A program made the translations under genes and the position numbers. Below the pieces are notes generated by a model. That model searched no databases, was not told the DNA's origin, and worked only from the letters and a program-made list of their open reading frames with translations. From an uncultured Eubacteriales bacterium (GTDB taxonomy: Bacteria > Bacillota > Clostridia > Oscillospirales > CAG-272), in contig URDS01000010.1 of the NCBI GenBank assembly GCA_900546635.1, positions 1-49,357 of the forward strand: a stretch of DNA of 49,357 bases, in the 5' to 3' direction. Shown in pieces: positions 1-9,152 of this stretch (positions are counted from its first letter, which is position 1; each line of letters begins with the position of its first letter).

Positions 1-155
1 CCGCCCCGCCCGGTAGAGCCGTATCCGTGAATAACCTTTACCACACGCTCGCCGATGGCCGCTGCCGAAGCAAATTGATATTCCAAAACGCGCAGCGCAC
101 CGTCCACATCCGGAAGTCCTTCTTCGATGTTGATATTATAGATCGTTTTTTCCAT
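1..155 (-). CDS. small Smr-like domain protein, C-terminus cut by the window edge
   Basis: The gene reads leftwards from an ATG at 155 and is open to the window edge, giving 51 codons. Its stop lies outside. A GGAG ribosome site precedes the start, and the start is only 14 nt after the mutS2 stop, so it is probably the last or a late gene of the mutS2 operon. The visible end reads VIHGYGSTGRG, which resembles the Smr-domain motif IIHGKGTGAL near the end of MutS2 next door. From this I infer a stand-alone Smr-like nuclease or nucleic-acid-binding module. The N-terminus (MEKTIYNINIEEG) is not one I can place, and the missing C-terminus could change the call. Confidence 0.6.
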   Translation of the reverse strand, partial: MEKTIYNINIEEGLPDVDGALRVLEYQFASAAAIGERVVKVIHGYGSTGRG

Positions 156-169
156 CAGACCATCTCCGT

Positions 170-2548
170 TTACTTGATCTCCACAACCGTTACGCCACCG
201 TCTCCTTCTCCGAAAACACCGAGACGGTAAGATTCAATGCGCCGATCTCCTCTCAAATACTGCCATACAGCCGTTTTCAATGCGCCGGTGCCCTTGCCGT
301 GTATTATCCGAACGGTATGAATACCCGCAAGCGCCGCATCATCCAGATATTTATCCAGCAAAAAGCAGGCGTCGTCTCCGTACATTCCGCGTATATCCAG
401 TTCCGGACTAAATTCCTTGACAACGGTATTTCTATACGCCGTTTTTTCCTTGTTTTTTCGTGTACCCGTATCAAGCGACTCTAAAAGCTTCAGATTGTTT
501 TCTTCGGTTCGTGTAGCAATACGTCCGGCCTGTACACGCACCATGCCGTTTTTATCCGCGGGACTGAGCACTGTACCCGTCTGACCGATACTCATGATGA
601 GCACCGCATCGCCCTTTTTCAGCGGACGCGGCAATTTATAATTCTTATCTGTCAAATCTTCAACCGGATCGACATCGCCGCTGCTGCGCCGAATCTCATG
701 ACGAATAGACTGGCGCGCTTTTTCCAATTCCTCTTTGCTGATTTCTTCCGCTTTTTTCTTTTTCAGCGCCGCAAGCTCGTTCAGTACATAATCGCTGGAT
801 GCCCGTGCGCTCTGTACCATCCGGTTCGCCTGCGCGCGGGCGCGCTCTTTTTCTTTTTCCGCTTCCCTGCGCGCTTTTTCGATTTCCGCTTCCGATGCCG
901 CTTTAAATTGCGCATATTCAGCGCGCATACGCTCCGATTCCTCGCGCGCACGTTCCATCGCGATGCGGTCTGCCTCCAGTTTTTCGATTACGCGCTCGAA
1001 TCGTTTACTCTCGCCTGAAATCAGCGAGTCCGCATGTTCGACAATTTCAGACGGCAGTCCAAGACGCTTGGAAATCGCAAACGCATTCGATTTTCCGGGC
1101 GTACCGATGATCAATTTATAGGTCGGACGCAGCGTCTCTACATCAAATTCACAGGACGCGTTGGTCACACCGTCCGTCTCTATAGCGTATGCTTTCAATT
1201 CCGCGTAATGCGTTGTTGCGGCCGCAAGCGCGCCTTTTTTACGGATTTCCTCCAAAATGGAGACCGCCAGCGCCGCCCCCTCTATCGGATCGGTGCCGGC
1301 CCCCAGTTCGTCGAGCAAAACCAGTGCGCGCGAACCGGTTTGCCGCAAAATTTCAACAATATTGACCATATGCGCCGAAAACGTAGAAAGGGACTGTTCA
1401 ATACTTTGCTCATCGCCGATATCCGCTAAGATTTCTTCAAATACGCACATCGAAGAATTTGGCGATGCGGGCAATTGAAGCCCCGACTGATACATCAGCG
1501 CAAACAGCCCCACCGTTTTCAGCGTAACCGTTTTGCCGCCCGTATTGGGACCGGTAATCACCAGCGTGTCAAACGCCCCGCCGATATGAATATCAACCGG
1601 CACCGCCGTTTCAGATTCCAGCAAAGGATGAATCGCTTTTTTCAGAGAAAATTTCTTTTCCTGCGAGTGGCGCACCTGATTTGCATGCATCCGCTGCGCC
1701 AGTGAAACGCAGGAAAAAGCAAATGCGATCTGATTGATAAGAGAATAGTTATTCGTCAGGGTTTCCGCATTTTCCGCACACAAAGCGGAGAGAGCAAAAA
1801 GAATCTTTTCGATTTCGCGCTCTTCCCTGTTTTTCAATATTTTCAGTTCATTATTGGCTTCGACAACCGACACCGGCTCAATAAAAACCGTCGCACCCGA
1901 AGCGGACGTATCATGAACCAATCCTTTAACTTCATTTTTATGCTCGATTTTTACCGGCACAACATAGCGGTCGTTGCGCATGGTTACAATGTTTTCCTGC
2001 AAAAGGCCGGCATAACCGCCGCTGATAAACTTTTGCAGTGTTTCTTTTATGCGGTTGTTCGCCGTGCGAATCTTTCGGCGAATCTCCGCAAGTTCTGCGC
2101 TTGCCTCATCCGCGATCATTTCCTCGCTGACAATCGCCCGCGTGATTCGTTCCTCGAGATGTTTGTTCGGATAAATTGCCTCAAACAGTTCATCCAAAAT
2201 CGTTTCAAACGGTTTATCTGCGCGGATATAGTCAACAAGTCCTCTTGAAACGCGCAGAAGCGCGGCGATCTCCAACAAGTCTTTCGGCTGCAGACAGGCG
2301 CCGCGCTGCGCCCGCCCGACCGCGTCCGAAATGTTCCGAACTCCGCCGAACGACGGGTATCCCTTTGTTTCTGCAAGACGGCGCGCGTCGGCGGTCATCT
2401 GCTGCCTGCGTATGACTTTTTTTTCATCTGACACGGGTACAAGACACAGAGCGGCCTCACGCGCGCCCTCTGTCAAAGCACAGTCCGCAAGCATAGCGGT
2501 AATCTTATCAAATTCCAGCATGGAAAGCGTTTTTTGTGTATACAGCAT
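170..2548 (-). CDS. mutS2: endonuclease MutS2
   Basis: The protein has 792 residues, normal for MutS2. It has the MutS-type core and clamp, the Walker A motif GPNTGGKT near residue 335, a downstream LLDELGAGTDP Walker B/signature region, a long charged coiled coil around residues 515-640, and a C-terminal Smr domain with LDIRGM and the HGKGTGAL loop. The family acts on branched DNA and suppresses homologous recombination; in Bacillus MutS2 also acts in ribosome rescue on collided ribosomes. It lacks the N-terminal mismatch-recognition domain of MutS1. It follows recO by 11 nt, so it is very likely cotranscribed with recO-era. The ATG at 2548 has a GAGGA site. Confidence 0.96.
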   Translation of the reverse strand: MLYTQKTLSMLEFDKITAMLADCALTEGAREAALCLVPVSDEKKVIRRQQMTADARRLAETKGYPSFGGVRNISDAVGRAQRGACLQPKDLLEIAALLRVSRGLVDYIRADKPFETILDELFEAIYPNKHLEERITRAIVSEEMIADEASAELAEIRRKIRTANNRIKETLQKFISGGYAGLLQENIVTMRNDRYVVPVKIEHKNEVKGLVHDTSASGATVFIEPVSVVEANNELKILKNREEREIEKILFALSALCAENAETLTNNYSLINQIAFAFSCVSLAQRMHANQVRHSQEKKFSLKKAIHPLLESETAVPVDIHIGGAFDTLVITGPNTGGKTVTLKTVGLFALMYQSGLQLPASPNSSMCVFEEILADIGDEQSIEQSLSTFSAHMVNIVEILRQTGSRALVLLDELGAGTDPIEGAALAVSILEEIRKKGALAAATTHYAELKAYAIETDGVTNASCEFDVETLRPTYKLIIGTPGKSNAFAISKRLGLPSEIVEHADSLISGESKRFERVIEKLEADRIAMERAREESERMRAEYAQFKAASEAEIEKARREAEKEKERARAQANRMVQSARASSDYVLNELAALKKKKAEEISKEELEKARQSIRHEIRRSSGDVDPVEDLTDKNYKLPRPLKKGDAVLIMSIGQTGTVLSPADKNGMVRVQAGRIATRTEENNLKLLESLDTGTRKNKEKTAYRNTVVKEFSPELDIRGMYGDDACFLLDKYLDDAALAGIHTVRIIHGKGTGALKTAVWQYLRGDRRIESYRLGVFGEGDGGVTVVEIK

Positions 2549-2559
2549 GTTTTTCCTCG

Positions 2560-3366
2560 TTACAGTACAGCAACCTCGTTATAAAATGTCAAAGTTTTCG
2601 GTTTTTTTTCAAGCCGGTAAACAAGATGTTCTTCGCTGAGCCGGGCAAGAATAGGCCATTCATTTTCCGGCAGAAAGAACGCATAGATTTTATCCGCCGG
2701 ACAACTTAAAATATAAAGCGCGGCCAACCGGACATTTTCGGAAATCAAAAAAACCTGGGCGGCAAAGCGCCGTTCTTCCTCTTCACTGACATTTTGCCGC
2801 GTGGAATAGTATTCTTTCAGCGCGCGTTCTCGACAGGCGCCGCACACAACCGCGCCGTCAATTAAACTAAAGCAAAGCTCCGCGCCGCTCTTTTTGCCGC
2901 ATTTAAAACAGAACTCCATTTCCGGCGCAAAACCGAGCAGAAGACAGGTCCGCATCTCAAACACCGCTTTGATTTTTTCGGGAGACCTTAATCCGCCGGT
3001 CAGCGCATACAGCGAGTTCAAGCCCAAGCGAAGCAATTCGGGTTCCTGCATATTCTCATAAACCGTCAAATCCAGTACGTCGCATATATACGACGCGAGC
3101 GCCAATTTATGAATATCTTCACGGATGGCGTAGAAATTTTCAATCAGCAGGGATTCACGTATCCAAAAATAGCCGTCTTTTTCATACAGCACAAATTCAG
3201 AGTAAGCAAACGGTTCGATACTGGGCAAAAGCTTGCTTTTTACCGATCTTCCGCCCTTGGCGCATACCGTAATTTTCCCGCGCTCCGCAGTAAACAGCAC
3301 CACCAAACGATCATTTTCGGTTTTCGGAATAACGCGCAGAACCAGTCCCTTGATACCGATCAGCAT
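2560..3366 (-). CDS. recO: DNA repair protein RecO
   Basis: At 268 residues this is the usual RecO length. The N-terminus (GLVLRVIPKTENDRLVVLFT) is the typical OB-fold start, and a four-cysteine zinc site is visible as CFKCGKK...CGACRE around residues 149-175. RecO loads RecA onto SSB-coated single strands together with RecR and RecF in gap repair; recR is also in this window, at 8545-9135. It sits 8 nt after era, which matches the conserved era-recO pair of Firmicutes. The ATG at 3366 is preceded by AGGA. Confidence 0.95.
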   Translation of the reverse strand: MLIGIKGLVLRVIPKTENDRLVVLFTAERGKITVCAKGGRSVKSKLLPSIEPFAYSEFVLYEKDGYFWIRESLLIENFYAIREDIHKLALASYICDVLDLTVYENMQEPELLRLGLNSLYALTGGLRSPEKIKAVFEMRTCLLLGFAPEMEFCFKCGKKSGAELCFSLIDGAVVCGACRERALKEYYSTRQNVSEEEERRFAAQVFLISENVRLAALYILSCPADKIYAFFLPENEWPILARLSEEHLVYRLEKKPKTLTFYNEVAVL

Positions 3367-3374
3367 AATCTGTC

Positions 3375-4259
3375 CTATTCGTCCTTATATCCGAAATTTC
3401 GCACCGTGAGTATGCTGTCCCGCCAATTTTCCTTTACTTTTACCCACAGGTTCAAATACACTTTGGTACCGAAAAAAGCTTCCAGATCTTCACGTGCATA
3501 GGTTCCCACAAGCTTGAGCGACGCACCGTTTTTCCCCACGATAATTCCTTTGTGCGAATTCTTCTCGCAAAAAATCTCGGCGCGAATGCGAAGAAGTCCG
3601 CGGTCATCCTTAAATTCTTCAATTACGACCGCCGTACCGTGCGGGATCTCCTTATTCAGCGTCCGAAGCAGTTTTTCACGAATAATTTCCGCCGCGATTT
3701 GCCGTTCCGGTTGATCGGTCACCGCATCCGCCGGAAAATACCACACGCTTTCGCGCAAAAAACGATCCATTTCCGAGAACAGCGCGTCAAGCCCCTTTCC
3801 GCTTTTCGCACTGGTCGGAACGACTGCGTCAAAGGAAAATTCAGCCGCATAGGCGGCGATTGTCGCCGCAATATCGGCAGGCGTGTGCTCGTCCACCTTA
3901 TTGACAACCAGAATACAGGGGAGATGCGCGGCTTTTATTTTCTGAAGGATTTCACGTTCAATGTCGCCAACGCTCGGAACCGGCTCTATGACAAGCAAAA
4001 CGCCGTCGGATTCGCCGATGCTGCCATTGGCCGTTTTCACCATATAATCGCCGAGCTTTGTGCGCGGCTTATGAATGCCCGGCGTATCCAGAAAAACATA
4101 TTGATTTTCATCGCGGGTTAAAATACCGGTGATCCGATTGCGCGTCGTCTGCGGCTTTTTCGATACAATTGCAATTTTTTCACCGCACATCGTATTCAAA
4201 AGTGTGGATTTGCCGACATTCGGCCGGCCGACAATCGCAATAAACGCCGTTTTAGTCAT
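3375..4259 (-). CDS. era: GTPase Era
   Basis: The 294-residue protein has the full G domain: G1 GRPNVGKST near residue 11, G3 DTPG, and G4 NKVD, followed by a C-terminal KH domain with GIIVGKNGASLK that binds the 3' end of 16S rRNA. Era is an essential assembly factor of the 30S subunit. The start codon overlaps the end of ybeY by 8 nt, so the two ribosome-maturation genes are translationally linked. The usual intervening genes of Bacillus (dgkA, cdd) are absent. Confidence 0.97.
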   Translation of the reverse strand: MTKTAFIAIVGRPNVGKSTLLNTMCGEKIAIVSKKPQTTRNRITGILTRDENQYVFLDTPGIHKPRTKLGDYMVKTANGSIGESDGVLLVIEPVPSVGDIEREILQKIKAAHLPCILVVNKVDEHTPADIAATIAAYAAEFSFDAVVPTSAKSGKGLDALFSEMDRFLRESVWYFPADAVTDQPERQIAAEIIREKLLRTLNKEIPHGTAVVIEEFKDDRGLLRIRAEIFCEKNSHKGIIVGKNGASLKLVGTYAREDLEAFFGTKVYLNLWVKVKENWRDSILTVRNFGYKDE

Positions 4260-4758
4260 TTTTTGTCTGTCCTTCCGTTTCTCCGATTTCCAGTCCGAGC
4301 GTATGCATCACCGCGCGCTGTTTTTCACGCATCAGACGATCTTCATCCTCAGAACGCTCATGGTCATATCCGAGCAAATGCAAAACCGAATGTACACATA
4401 AAAAAGCGGCTTCGCGCATAAATGAATGCCCGAACAGATGCGCCTGTTCGTTTGCGCGTTCCAGGGAAAGCACAATATCCCCAAGTTCCGCCGGCGTACC
4501 GTCCACAGAATAAATTTCTTCGTTTTCCGTGTCGAACATCGGAAAGGACAGCACATCGGTTACGGTATCTTTCCCGCGGTATTCCCGATTCAGCGCGCGG
4601 ATACCGGCATTGTCCGTATAGGTCAGCGATACTGCGCAGTCAAAATCAATTTGTTCCATCTGCAGTGTTTCCTGTACGGCTTTGAAAATAAGCGTCTGCA
4701 GTTCTTTTGTAACCGGCAGCTTATCCTGTTCATTTTCGGAAATGATATTAAGATTCAC
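4252..4758 (-). CDS. ybeY: endoribonuclease YbeY
   Basis: The single-strand RNase YbeY matures 16S rRNA and works with Era. The metal-binding motif HSVLHLLGYDHERSEDE matches the family H-x3-H-x5-H pattern, and the N-terminal half carries the usual NxxYRGKDTVTDVLSFP block. I place the start at the GTG at 4758 (168 aa). AGAGGA lies just upstream, the protein then begins MNLNII, and the overlap with the phoH stop is short. An ATG at 4818 in the same frame would add 20 residues that overlap phoH deeply and look unrelated to the family. Confidence 0.95.
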   Translation of the reverse strand: MNLNIISENEQDKLPVTKELQTLIFKAVQETLQMEQIDFDCAVSLTYTDNAGIRALNREYRGKDTVTDVLSFPMFDTENEEIYSVDGTPAELGDIVLSLERANEQAHLFGHSFMREAAFLCVHSVLHLLGYDHERSEDEDRLMREKQRAVMHTLGLEIGETEGQTKND

Positions 4759-5779
4759 GTTTGTTCCTCTGCACACGGTACGCGGAATTTGTCGCGCGCC
4801 CCGCCTGCTCTTTTTCATATTTTTCGTATGCCTGAATAATTTCCTGTACCAGTCTGTGACGCACTACATCCCGTCCTGTAAACCGATGAATGCCGATCCC
4901 CTCGATCCCCTCCAGAATTCGAACCGCCGTGGCAAGACCGCTCTTTTTACCGACGGGAAGATCGACCTGGGTCAAGTCGCCGGTCACAACCGCTTTAGAA
5001 TTTACGCCAAGGCGCGTTAAAAACATTTTCATTTGTTCGGGCGTAGTATTTTGCGCCTCATCCAAAATGATAAACGAATCGTCCAGTGTACGGCCGCGCA
5101 TATACGCCAAAGGCGCAATCTCTATGGTATTCTTTTCCCGGTGACGGTTATAGTTTTCCATACCGAGCATTTCAAAAAGCGCATCGTACAGCGGACGCAG
5201 ATACGGATCGATCTTGCTCTGCAAATCGCCGGGCAAAAAGCCGAGACTCTCGCCTGCTTCCACCGCCGGGCGCGTCAGTATAATCCGGTTTACCTCTTTT
5301 GCGCGCAGTGCTTTAACCGCCATGGCAACGGCTAAGAATGTTTTTCCGGTTCCTGCGGGGCCGATTCCGAGCACGATGGTGTTTTTGCGGATTGCCTGAA
5401 TATATTTTTTCTGTCCGACGGTTTTGGCTTTGACCGGCTTTCCGCTGTTCGTGATGCAGACGCAGCTGTCATCAAATTCACTCAGTTCCGCTTCACTGCC
5501 GTCGCCGATCATGCCGATAACATAATCAACCGTTTGTCCGCTCAGCTGATCGCCGCCCGCGCTCATATTTTTCATAAAGGATATGGCTTTATACGCTTTA
5601 TCCACATTATGATCGTCGGTTCCCTCGATAATAATGGCGTCTCCGTCCGTATTTTCCAGCTTTTTATTATAAATTCTAACCTCAAATTTTTGTTCTACTT
5701 TTGTCGTGTTGGAGTCAAAAGTTCCGAAAATGGTAGCGGTCATCTCTGCGGAATCTGTATAAATCACTTTGCGGGGCAT
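4748..5779 (-). CDS. phoH: PhoH family ATPase
   Basis: The protein is a P-loop ATPase of the PhoH/PhoL family. The C-terminal half holds the Walker A GPAGTGKT, the family block RPAVEAGESLGFLPGD and the DEAQN Walker B. The start at 5779 (343 aa, MPRKVIY) is chosen for the AAAGGA site 6 nt ahead. An ATG at 5803, overlapping the yqfD stop as ATGA, is a possible alternative that adds eight residues. The family is linked to RNA metabolism, and its position between yqfD and ybeY is conserved in Firmicutes. The HD-domain gene yqfF (pgpH), which usually follows phoH, is missing here. Confidence 0.94.
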   Translation of the reverse strand: MPRKVIYTDSAEMTATIFGTFDSNTTKVEQKFEVRIYNKKLENTDGDAIIIEGTDDHNVDKAYKAISFMKNMSAGGDQLSGQTVDYVIGMIGDGSEAELSEFDDSCVCITNSGKPVKAKTVGQKKYIQAIRKNTIVLGIGPAGTGKTFLAVAMAVKALRAKEVNRIILTRPAVEAGESLGFLPGDLQSKIDPYLRPLYDALFEMLGMENYNRHREKNTIEIAPLAYMRGRTLDDSFIILDEAQNTTPEQMKMFLTRLGVNSKAVVTGDLTQVDLPVGKKSGLATAVRILEGIEGIGIHRFTGRDVVRHRLVQEIIQAYEKYEKEQAGRATNSAYRVQRNKRES

Positions 5780-5799
5780 TCGCATTCCTTTCAGCGGTT

Positions 5800-6978
5800 T
5801 CATTGAATTTCAAATTCCGAAACCACAGCTATATTTTCTATCGCCTCGATGCTGCACCGATAAATCAGCACCGCGTCTGATATTTCGTAAAATTCTTCGC
5901 GGGACAGCAGTTCGGCATATGTATCCCGTTCGGCAATCTGGCGCTTGAGTTCTGCGCGCGCGCGGGAAAGGGCTTCCTCCTCGCTGAGAAGAACCGGCGT
6001 ATCCTCATACGGCAGAGCGCAGACATACAGCATGCTCAACGGCAGCTGATCCAATCCCGAAAACGCCAAATTGTTTTCCCTTTGTATTGTATCATAATTT
6101 TCATAGGAAATGGAATAGTTTTTAAAAATATTTACACTTTTTCCGAACATTTGAAGATAGGCTTCCAGCACGGTCTCCTCTTTGTAAACCCTTTCCGTAT
6201 TTTCAAGCGGAATTTCAATTTGATATTCGTCGTATACACGGGCATAAACCTCCGCTTCGGAATATACATAGCGCGTTCCCATCATGTTCGTATCAATTAC
6301 GCCGCTGACCAGCAGTTCCCCTTTTTTTACGACCGCGCCGTTATGAACGGCCATGCGGCCGCGAATGATATCCGCACCTACGATTTGTCCGTCTTTTGAC
6401 GCCAGAATATTGGCTCCGTCCGCGGTCACTTCCGCGGCATCGGTCAGATCGCGTTCAACAATCTCCACATTCGCGCTGCTTCCGCGTATATTCACGGATA
6501 ACCACGATATGTCTTCGGACGTGCGCAGAATGCCGGCATATACTTTTTGGCGATCAATCAACGGTGAAAATACGCCGATTTTGACGCCTTCCTTTTCCAA
6601 AAGCGTGCATACGTCTTCCCTACTCAGCCGGTCCAAGCCCGTGATATTAATTTCCCAGATAAAAAGCGGCGCAATATAAACGGCGGCGAAAAACAAAATC
6701 AGTCCGGCCAGCATCCCGACGCGATGACGATAGCGTTTCCAAACGACCGGAAAACCGACGCGCCCCTCAATATCATACTCGATCTGCGAATCATGAAAAA
6801 ACGCCAGAAATTGTTTTTCATCCCGCAATGAAAAATAAATCCGGGCAGCACAATCATCCGAATGAATTTTCAAAAGACGCAGGCCGCGGCTGTTCACAAA
6901 ATTCAATACGTCTTTCAGGCGATCTGCCGGAAGCATCAGCCGAACGTATCCAAAGCACAAATACAACAGAAATTTCAT
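5800..6978 (-). CDS. yqfD: sporulation protein YqfD
   Basis: The 392-residue protein is the expected size for YqfD, a mother-cell membrane protein needed for efficient sporulation. An N-terminal soluble part is followed by one membrane segment near residues 89-108 (HRVGMLAGLILFFAAVYIAP) and an extracytoplasmic domain with the family text VNIRGSSANVEIVER, ASKDGQIVGADIIRG and GAVVKKGELLVSG. The start overlaps the yqfC stop as ATGA. Its conserved partner yqfC lies immediately upstream. The molecular function is unknown. Confidence 0.93.
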   Translation of the reverse strand: MKFLLYLCFGYVRLMLPADRLKDVLNFVNSRGLRLLKIHSDDCAARIYFSLRDEKQFLAFFHDSQIEYDIEGRVGFPVVWKRYRHRVGMLAGLILFFAAVYIAPLFIWEINITGLDRLSREDVCTLLEKEGVKIGVFSPLIDRQKVYAGILRTSEDISWLSVNIRGSSANVEIVERDLTDAAEVTADGANILASKDGQIVGADIIRGRMAVHNGAVVKKGELLVSGVIDTNMMGTRYVYSEAEVYARVYDEYQIEIPLENTERVYKEETVLEAYLQMFGKSVNIFKNYSISYENYDTIQRENNLAFSGLDQLPLSMLYVCALPYEDTPVLLSEEEALSRARAELKRQIAERDTYAELLSREEFYEISDAVLIYRCSIEAIENIAVVSEFEIQ

Positions 6979-7250
6979 CGTTTATCCATTCCGATCTCCG
7001 CAATATCGCCGCGGACTTCAATCGTTCCCTCAAAAAAATACGCGCATTTCAAATGCGTTCCCCGAAACGAAATTTTCGCTTCCCCCGTAAGCGCTATGAT
7101 TTCATCCGATTGATATTTTAAAAGTTTTTTACATCCGCACAGCACTGCGCAGTCGCCGATCACTTGTATCCGGTATGCGCCGCTCAGCGCATCCTCCGGA
7201 AGCTCCAGCTTTTCCGAAAGTTTATTTCTCAGCTTCCTAAACTTAGCCAA
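6975..7250 (-). CDS. yqfC: sporulation protein YqfC
   Basis: This is a short protein of 91 residues with a YabP/YqfC-like fold signature (RIQVIGDCAVLCGCKKLLKY...GEAKISFRG). It begins at a TTG at 7250, preceded 5 nt upstream by a strong GGAGGGGTG site. It is the first gene of the leftward operon and is coupled to yqfD. YqfC is a mother-cell protein of unknown biochemical role in Bacillus. Facing it across 86 nt is the ylbJ-like gene, so this short gap must hold divergent control sites. I could not define a confident sporulation promoter in it. Confidence 0.9.
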   Translation of the reverse strand: MAKFRKLRNKLSEKLELPEDALSGAYRIQVIGDCAVLCGCKKLLKYQSDEIIALTGEAKISFRGTHLKCAYFFEGTIEVRGDIAEIGMDKR

Positions 7251-7336
7251 TATACACCCCTCCGCTCATAACCGGTTCGTCAAAACAATATACTCATACT
7301 AAACAAAATGTATGATTTCAAAGGGGGACACATTAC

Positions 7337-8224
7337 TTGACAAGGCAACTTGCTCGGATAAAATTCCCGGGCGCCGCATTGCTTATTCTGTTTTTTCTGT
7401 TTCATGTTGCGGCCGTTATGGACGGAGTACGGCGCGCGCTTACAATCTGCGCTGTGTCTATTGTTCCCTCCCTGTTTCTGTTTATGGTTCTATCCGATTT
7501 TGCGGTTTCTCTGATTTTTTCGGGAACGCCTTCAAAAATCTCGCTGAAATATTTGGTTTTCTTTTTGGGAACGGCCTGCGGATTTCCGGTCGGCGCGCTG
7601 ACCTGTGAGAGACTGTGCTCTATCGGCGTACTGGATAAAAAAAGCGCCGAGCAGCTGATCTATGTTTCAAACAGCACCGGTCCGGCTTTTGTGCTCGGCG
7701 CGCTCGGAACCTCCATGCTCGGCAATATACGGCTTGGGATATTGATATTGACTGCACAAATCATCGCCAATCTTATTTTTCTGTTTCCTATGAAAATTAT
7801 GCAGCAGCCGATGGTTTCACAAGCAGCAGAAGAAAATCTTATGACGCTTTTCCTTTTGTCAGTTGAACGCGCTGTAAGCGGTATTCTTCGCGTTTGCGCG
7901 CTGATCTGTACTTTCTCGGCTCTTTTATCCGTTCTGAAAAGCTATCTTGGAGACAGTCCTGTTTATCCGATCGTCAGCGCTCTCTTCGAAATCGGAAACG
8001 GCACTTCTGCCGGCGCCTCTATGTTTAAATTTCACCCGATGTTTTCACTCAGCCTTTGCGCATTTTCATGCGGTTGGTCGGGAATTTGCGTACATTTTCA
8101 GATTTTTTCCGCATTAAAGTCAATAAAGATCAATAAAATTAAATTTGTCCTTTTTAAACTTTTACAGGGCGTTCTCTGCGCGGCGCTATGCTGTATCGGA
8201 TATAAAATTTTCTTTACCGCTTGA
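7337..8224 (+). CDS. YlbJ-like sporulation integral membrane protein
   Basis: The 295-residue protein is very hydrophobic with about seven or eight membrane segments. The internal motif GTACGFPVGALTCERL followed by NSTGPAFVLGALGTSMLG is the nucleoside-recognition (Gate) pattern seen in YlbJ and spore-maturation membrane proteins. It is shorter than Bacillus YlbJ (about 400 residues). The start is a TTG at 7337 with GGGGG 9 nt upstream. The neighbourhood is sporulation related (yqfCD is divergent). I infer a mother-cell membrane protein with an unknown transport or structural role. Confidence 0.7.
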   Translation: MTRQLARIKFPGAALLILFFLFHVAAVMDGVRRALTICAVSIVPSLFLFMVLSDFAVSLIFSGTPSKISLKYLVFFLGTACGFPVGALTCERLCSIGVLDKKSAEQLIYVSNSTGPAFVLGALGTSMLGNIRLGILILTAQIIANLIFLFPMKIMQQPMVSQAAEENLMTLFLLSVERAVSGILRVCALICTFSALLSVLKSYLGDSPVYPIVSALFEIGNGTSAGASMFKFHPMFSLSLCAFSCGWSGICVHFQIFSALKSIKINKIKFVLFKLLQGVLCAALCCIGYKIFFTA

Positions 8225-8281
8225 AATTCACGTCGATTTATGATACTATGTAAATAATTTATGGGAAAGGGCTTTTCGATC

Positions 8282-8479
8282 ATGAAAAAAAATCTGCTGG
8301 AAGAGTATGATATTTCAAGGACCTGTGCTTTTTGCGAACACGCCTCCAAAACGCTGGACGGTGAAAAAATGCTTTGCCGCAAACGGGGACTTGTAAATGC
8401 ATGCTTTTTATGCCGTTCTTTTTCCTATGATCTGATGAAACGAACGCCCAAACGTATGCCCCCGCTTTTAAAATCTTAA
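8282..8479 (+). CDS. small cysteine-rich protein, probable zinc ribbon
   Basis: The gene encodes 65 residues starting MKKNLLEEYDIS, with GGGAAAGGG upstream of the ATG at 8282. Four or five cysteines are arranged as CAFCEHA...LCRKRG...ACFLCRSF, so one zinc or iron site is likely. I do not recognise a characterised family. The gene lies 57 nt after the ylbJ-like gene on the same strand and ends in a strong terminator shared with recR. An upstream in-frame ATG at 8261 overlaps the ribosome site and is less likely. Confidence 0.6.
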   Translation: MKKNLLEEYDISRTCAFCEHASKTLDGEKMLCRKRGLVNACFLCRSFSYDLMKRTPKRMPPLLKS

Positions 8480-8486
8480 CAAAAAT

Positions 8487-8530
8487 AACGCTCTGTAAAA
8501 GAAACTGCATTCTTTACACAGAGCGTTTTT
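8487..8530. terminator. bidirectional intrinsic terminator
   Basis: Inverted arms AACGCTCTGT and ACAGAGCGTT, extended by AAAGAA/TTCTTT, form a long stem with an A-run on the left and a T-run on the right. It can end the small Cys-rich gene on plus and recR on minus. Confidence 0.85.
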
Positions 8531-8544
8531 CATTTGAATTCGAT

Positions 8545-9135
8545 TCAAAATTCCTGACGTCCCTCAATTGCACGATCCAAAGTAACCTCATCGGCATATT
8601 CAATGTCGCCGCCCACCGGAATACCGTAAGCCAACCGGCTTACGCGCACGCCATACGGTTTAATCAGTTTGGAAATATACATAGCGGTCGTTTCCCCCTC
8701 CACCGTCGGATTTGTCGCCACAATGACTTCGCTTGCATCTTTTGCTCGTGCAATCAAATCGCCGATGGCAAGCTTATCCGGCGTCACGCCGTTTATCGGC
8801 GAAATGACGCCGCCGAGGACATGATACACACCGCGAAAGCCGCGTACTTTTTCAAAGGCCAGCACCGCTTTGGCGTCTTCCACCACACAAATCAGCGTGC
8901 GATCCCGCGTTGTATCCGCACAGATCGGGCAAATATCCTCTACCGAAAAATTATGGCAAATACGACAATGCCGAATCTGCTTTTTGGCTTCCAAAATCGC
9001 GTTTGAAAACGCTTTCGCAGATTCGTCAGGTAAATCCAGCACCGCAAAAGTCATACGCACGGCGCTTTTTCTGCCGATTCCCGGCAATTTGCGAAATTGT
9101 TCAATCAGTTTTTCCAGCGGAGCAAGATATTCCAT
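8545..9135 (-). CDS. recR: recombination protein RecR
   Basis: RecR is a 196-residue ring-forming partner of RecO and RecF in gap repair. The protein shows the N-terminal helix-hairpin-helix LPGIGRKSAVRM, the zinc finger CRICHNFSVEDICPIC near residues 57-72, and a Toprim domain with VVEDAKAV and ATNPTVEGE. It lies 17 nt after ybaB, and dnaX-ybaB-recR is a widely conserved operon. A terminator follows directly. Confidence 0.97.
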   Translation of the reverse strand: MEYLAPLEKLIEQFRKLPGIGRKSAVRMTFAVLDLPDESAKAFSNAILEAKKQIRHCRICHNFSVEDICPICADTTRDRTLICVVEDAKAVLAFEKVRGFRGVYHVLGGVISPINGVTPDKLAIGDLIARAKDASEVIVATNPTVEGETTAMYISKLIKPYGVRVSRLAYGIPVGGDIEYADEVTLDRAIEGRQEF

Positions 9136-9152
9136 CTTATGTACCCCGGCGC

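Noticed and set aside
698..2639. Several open frames opposite mutS2 and recO
   Set aside because: They are antisense shadows with Arg/Phe-rich composition, no ribosome sites and no family features.
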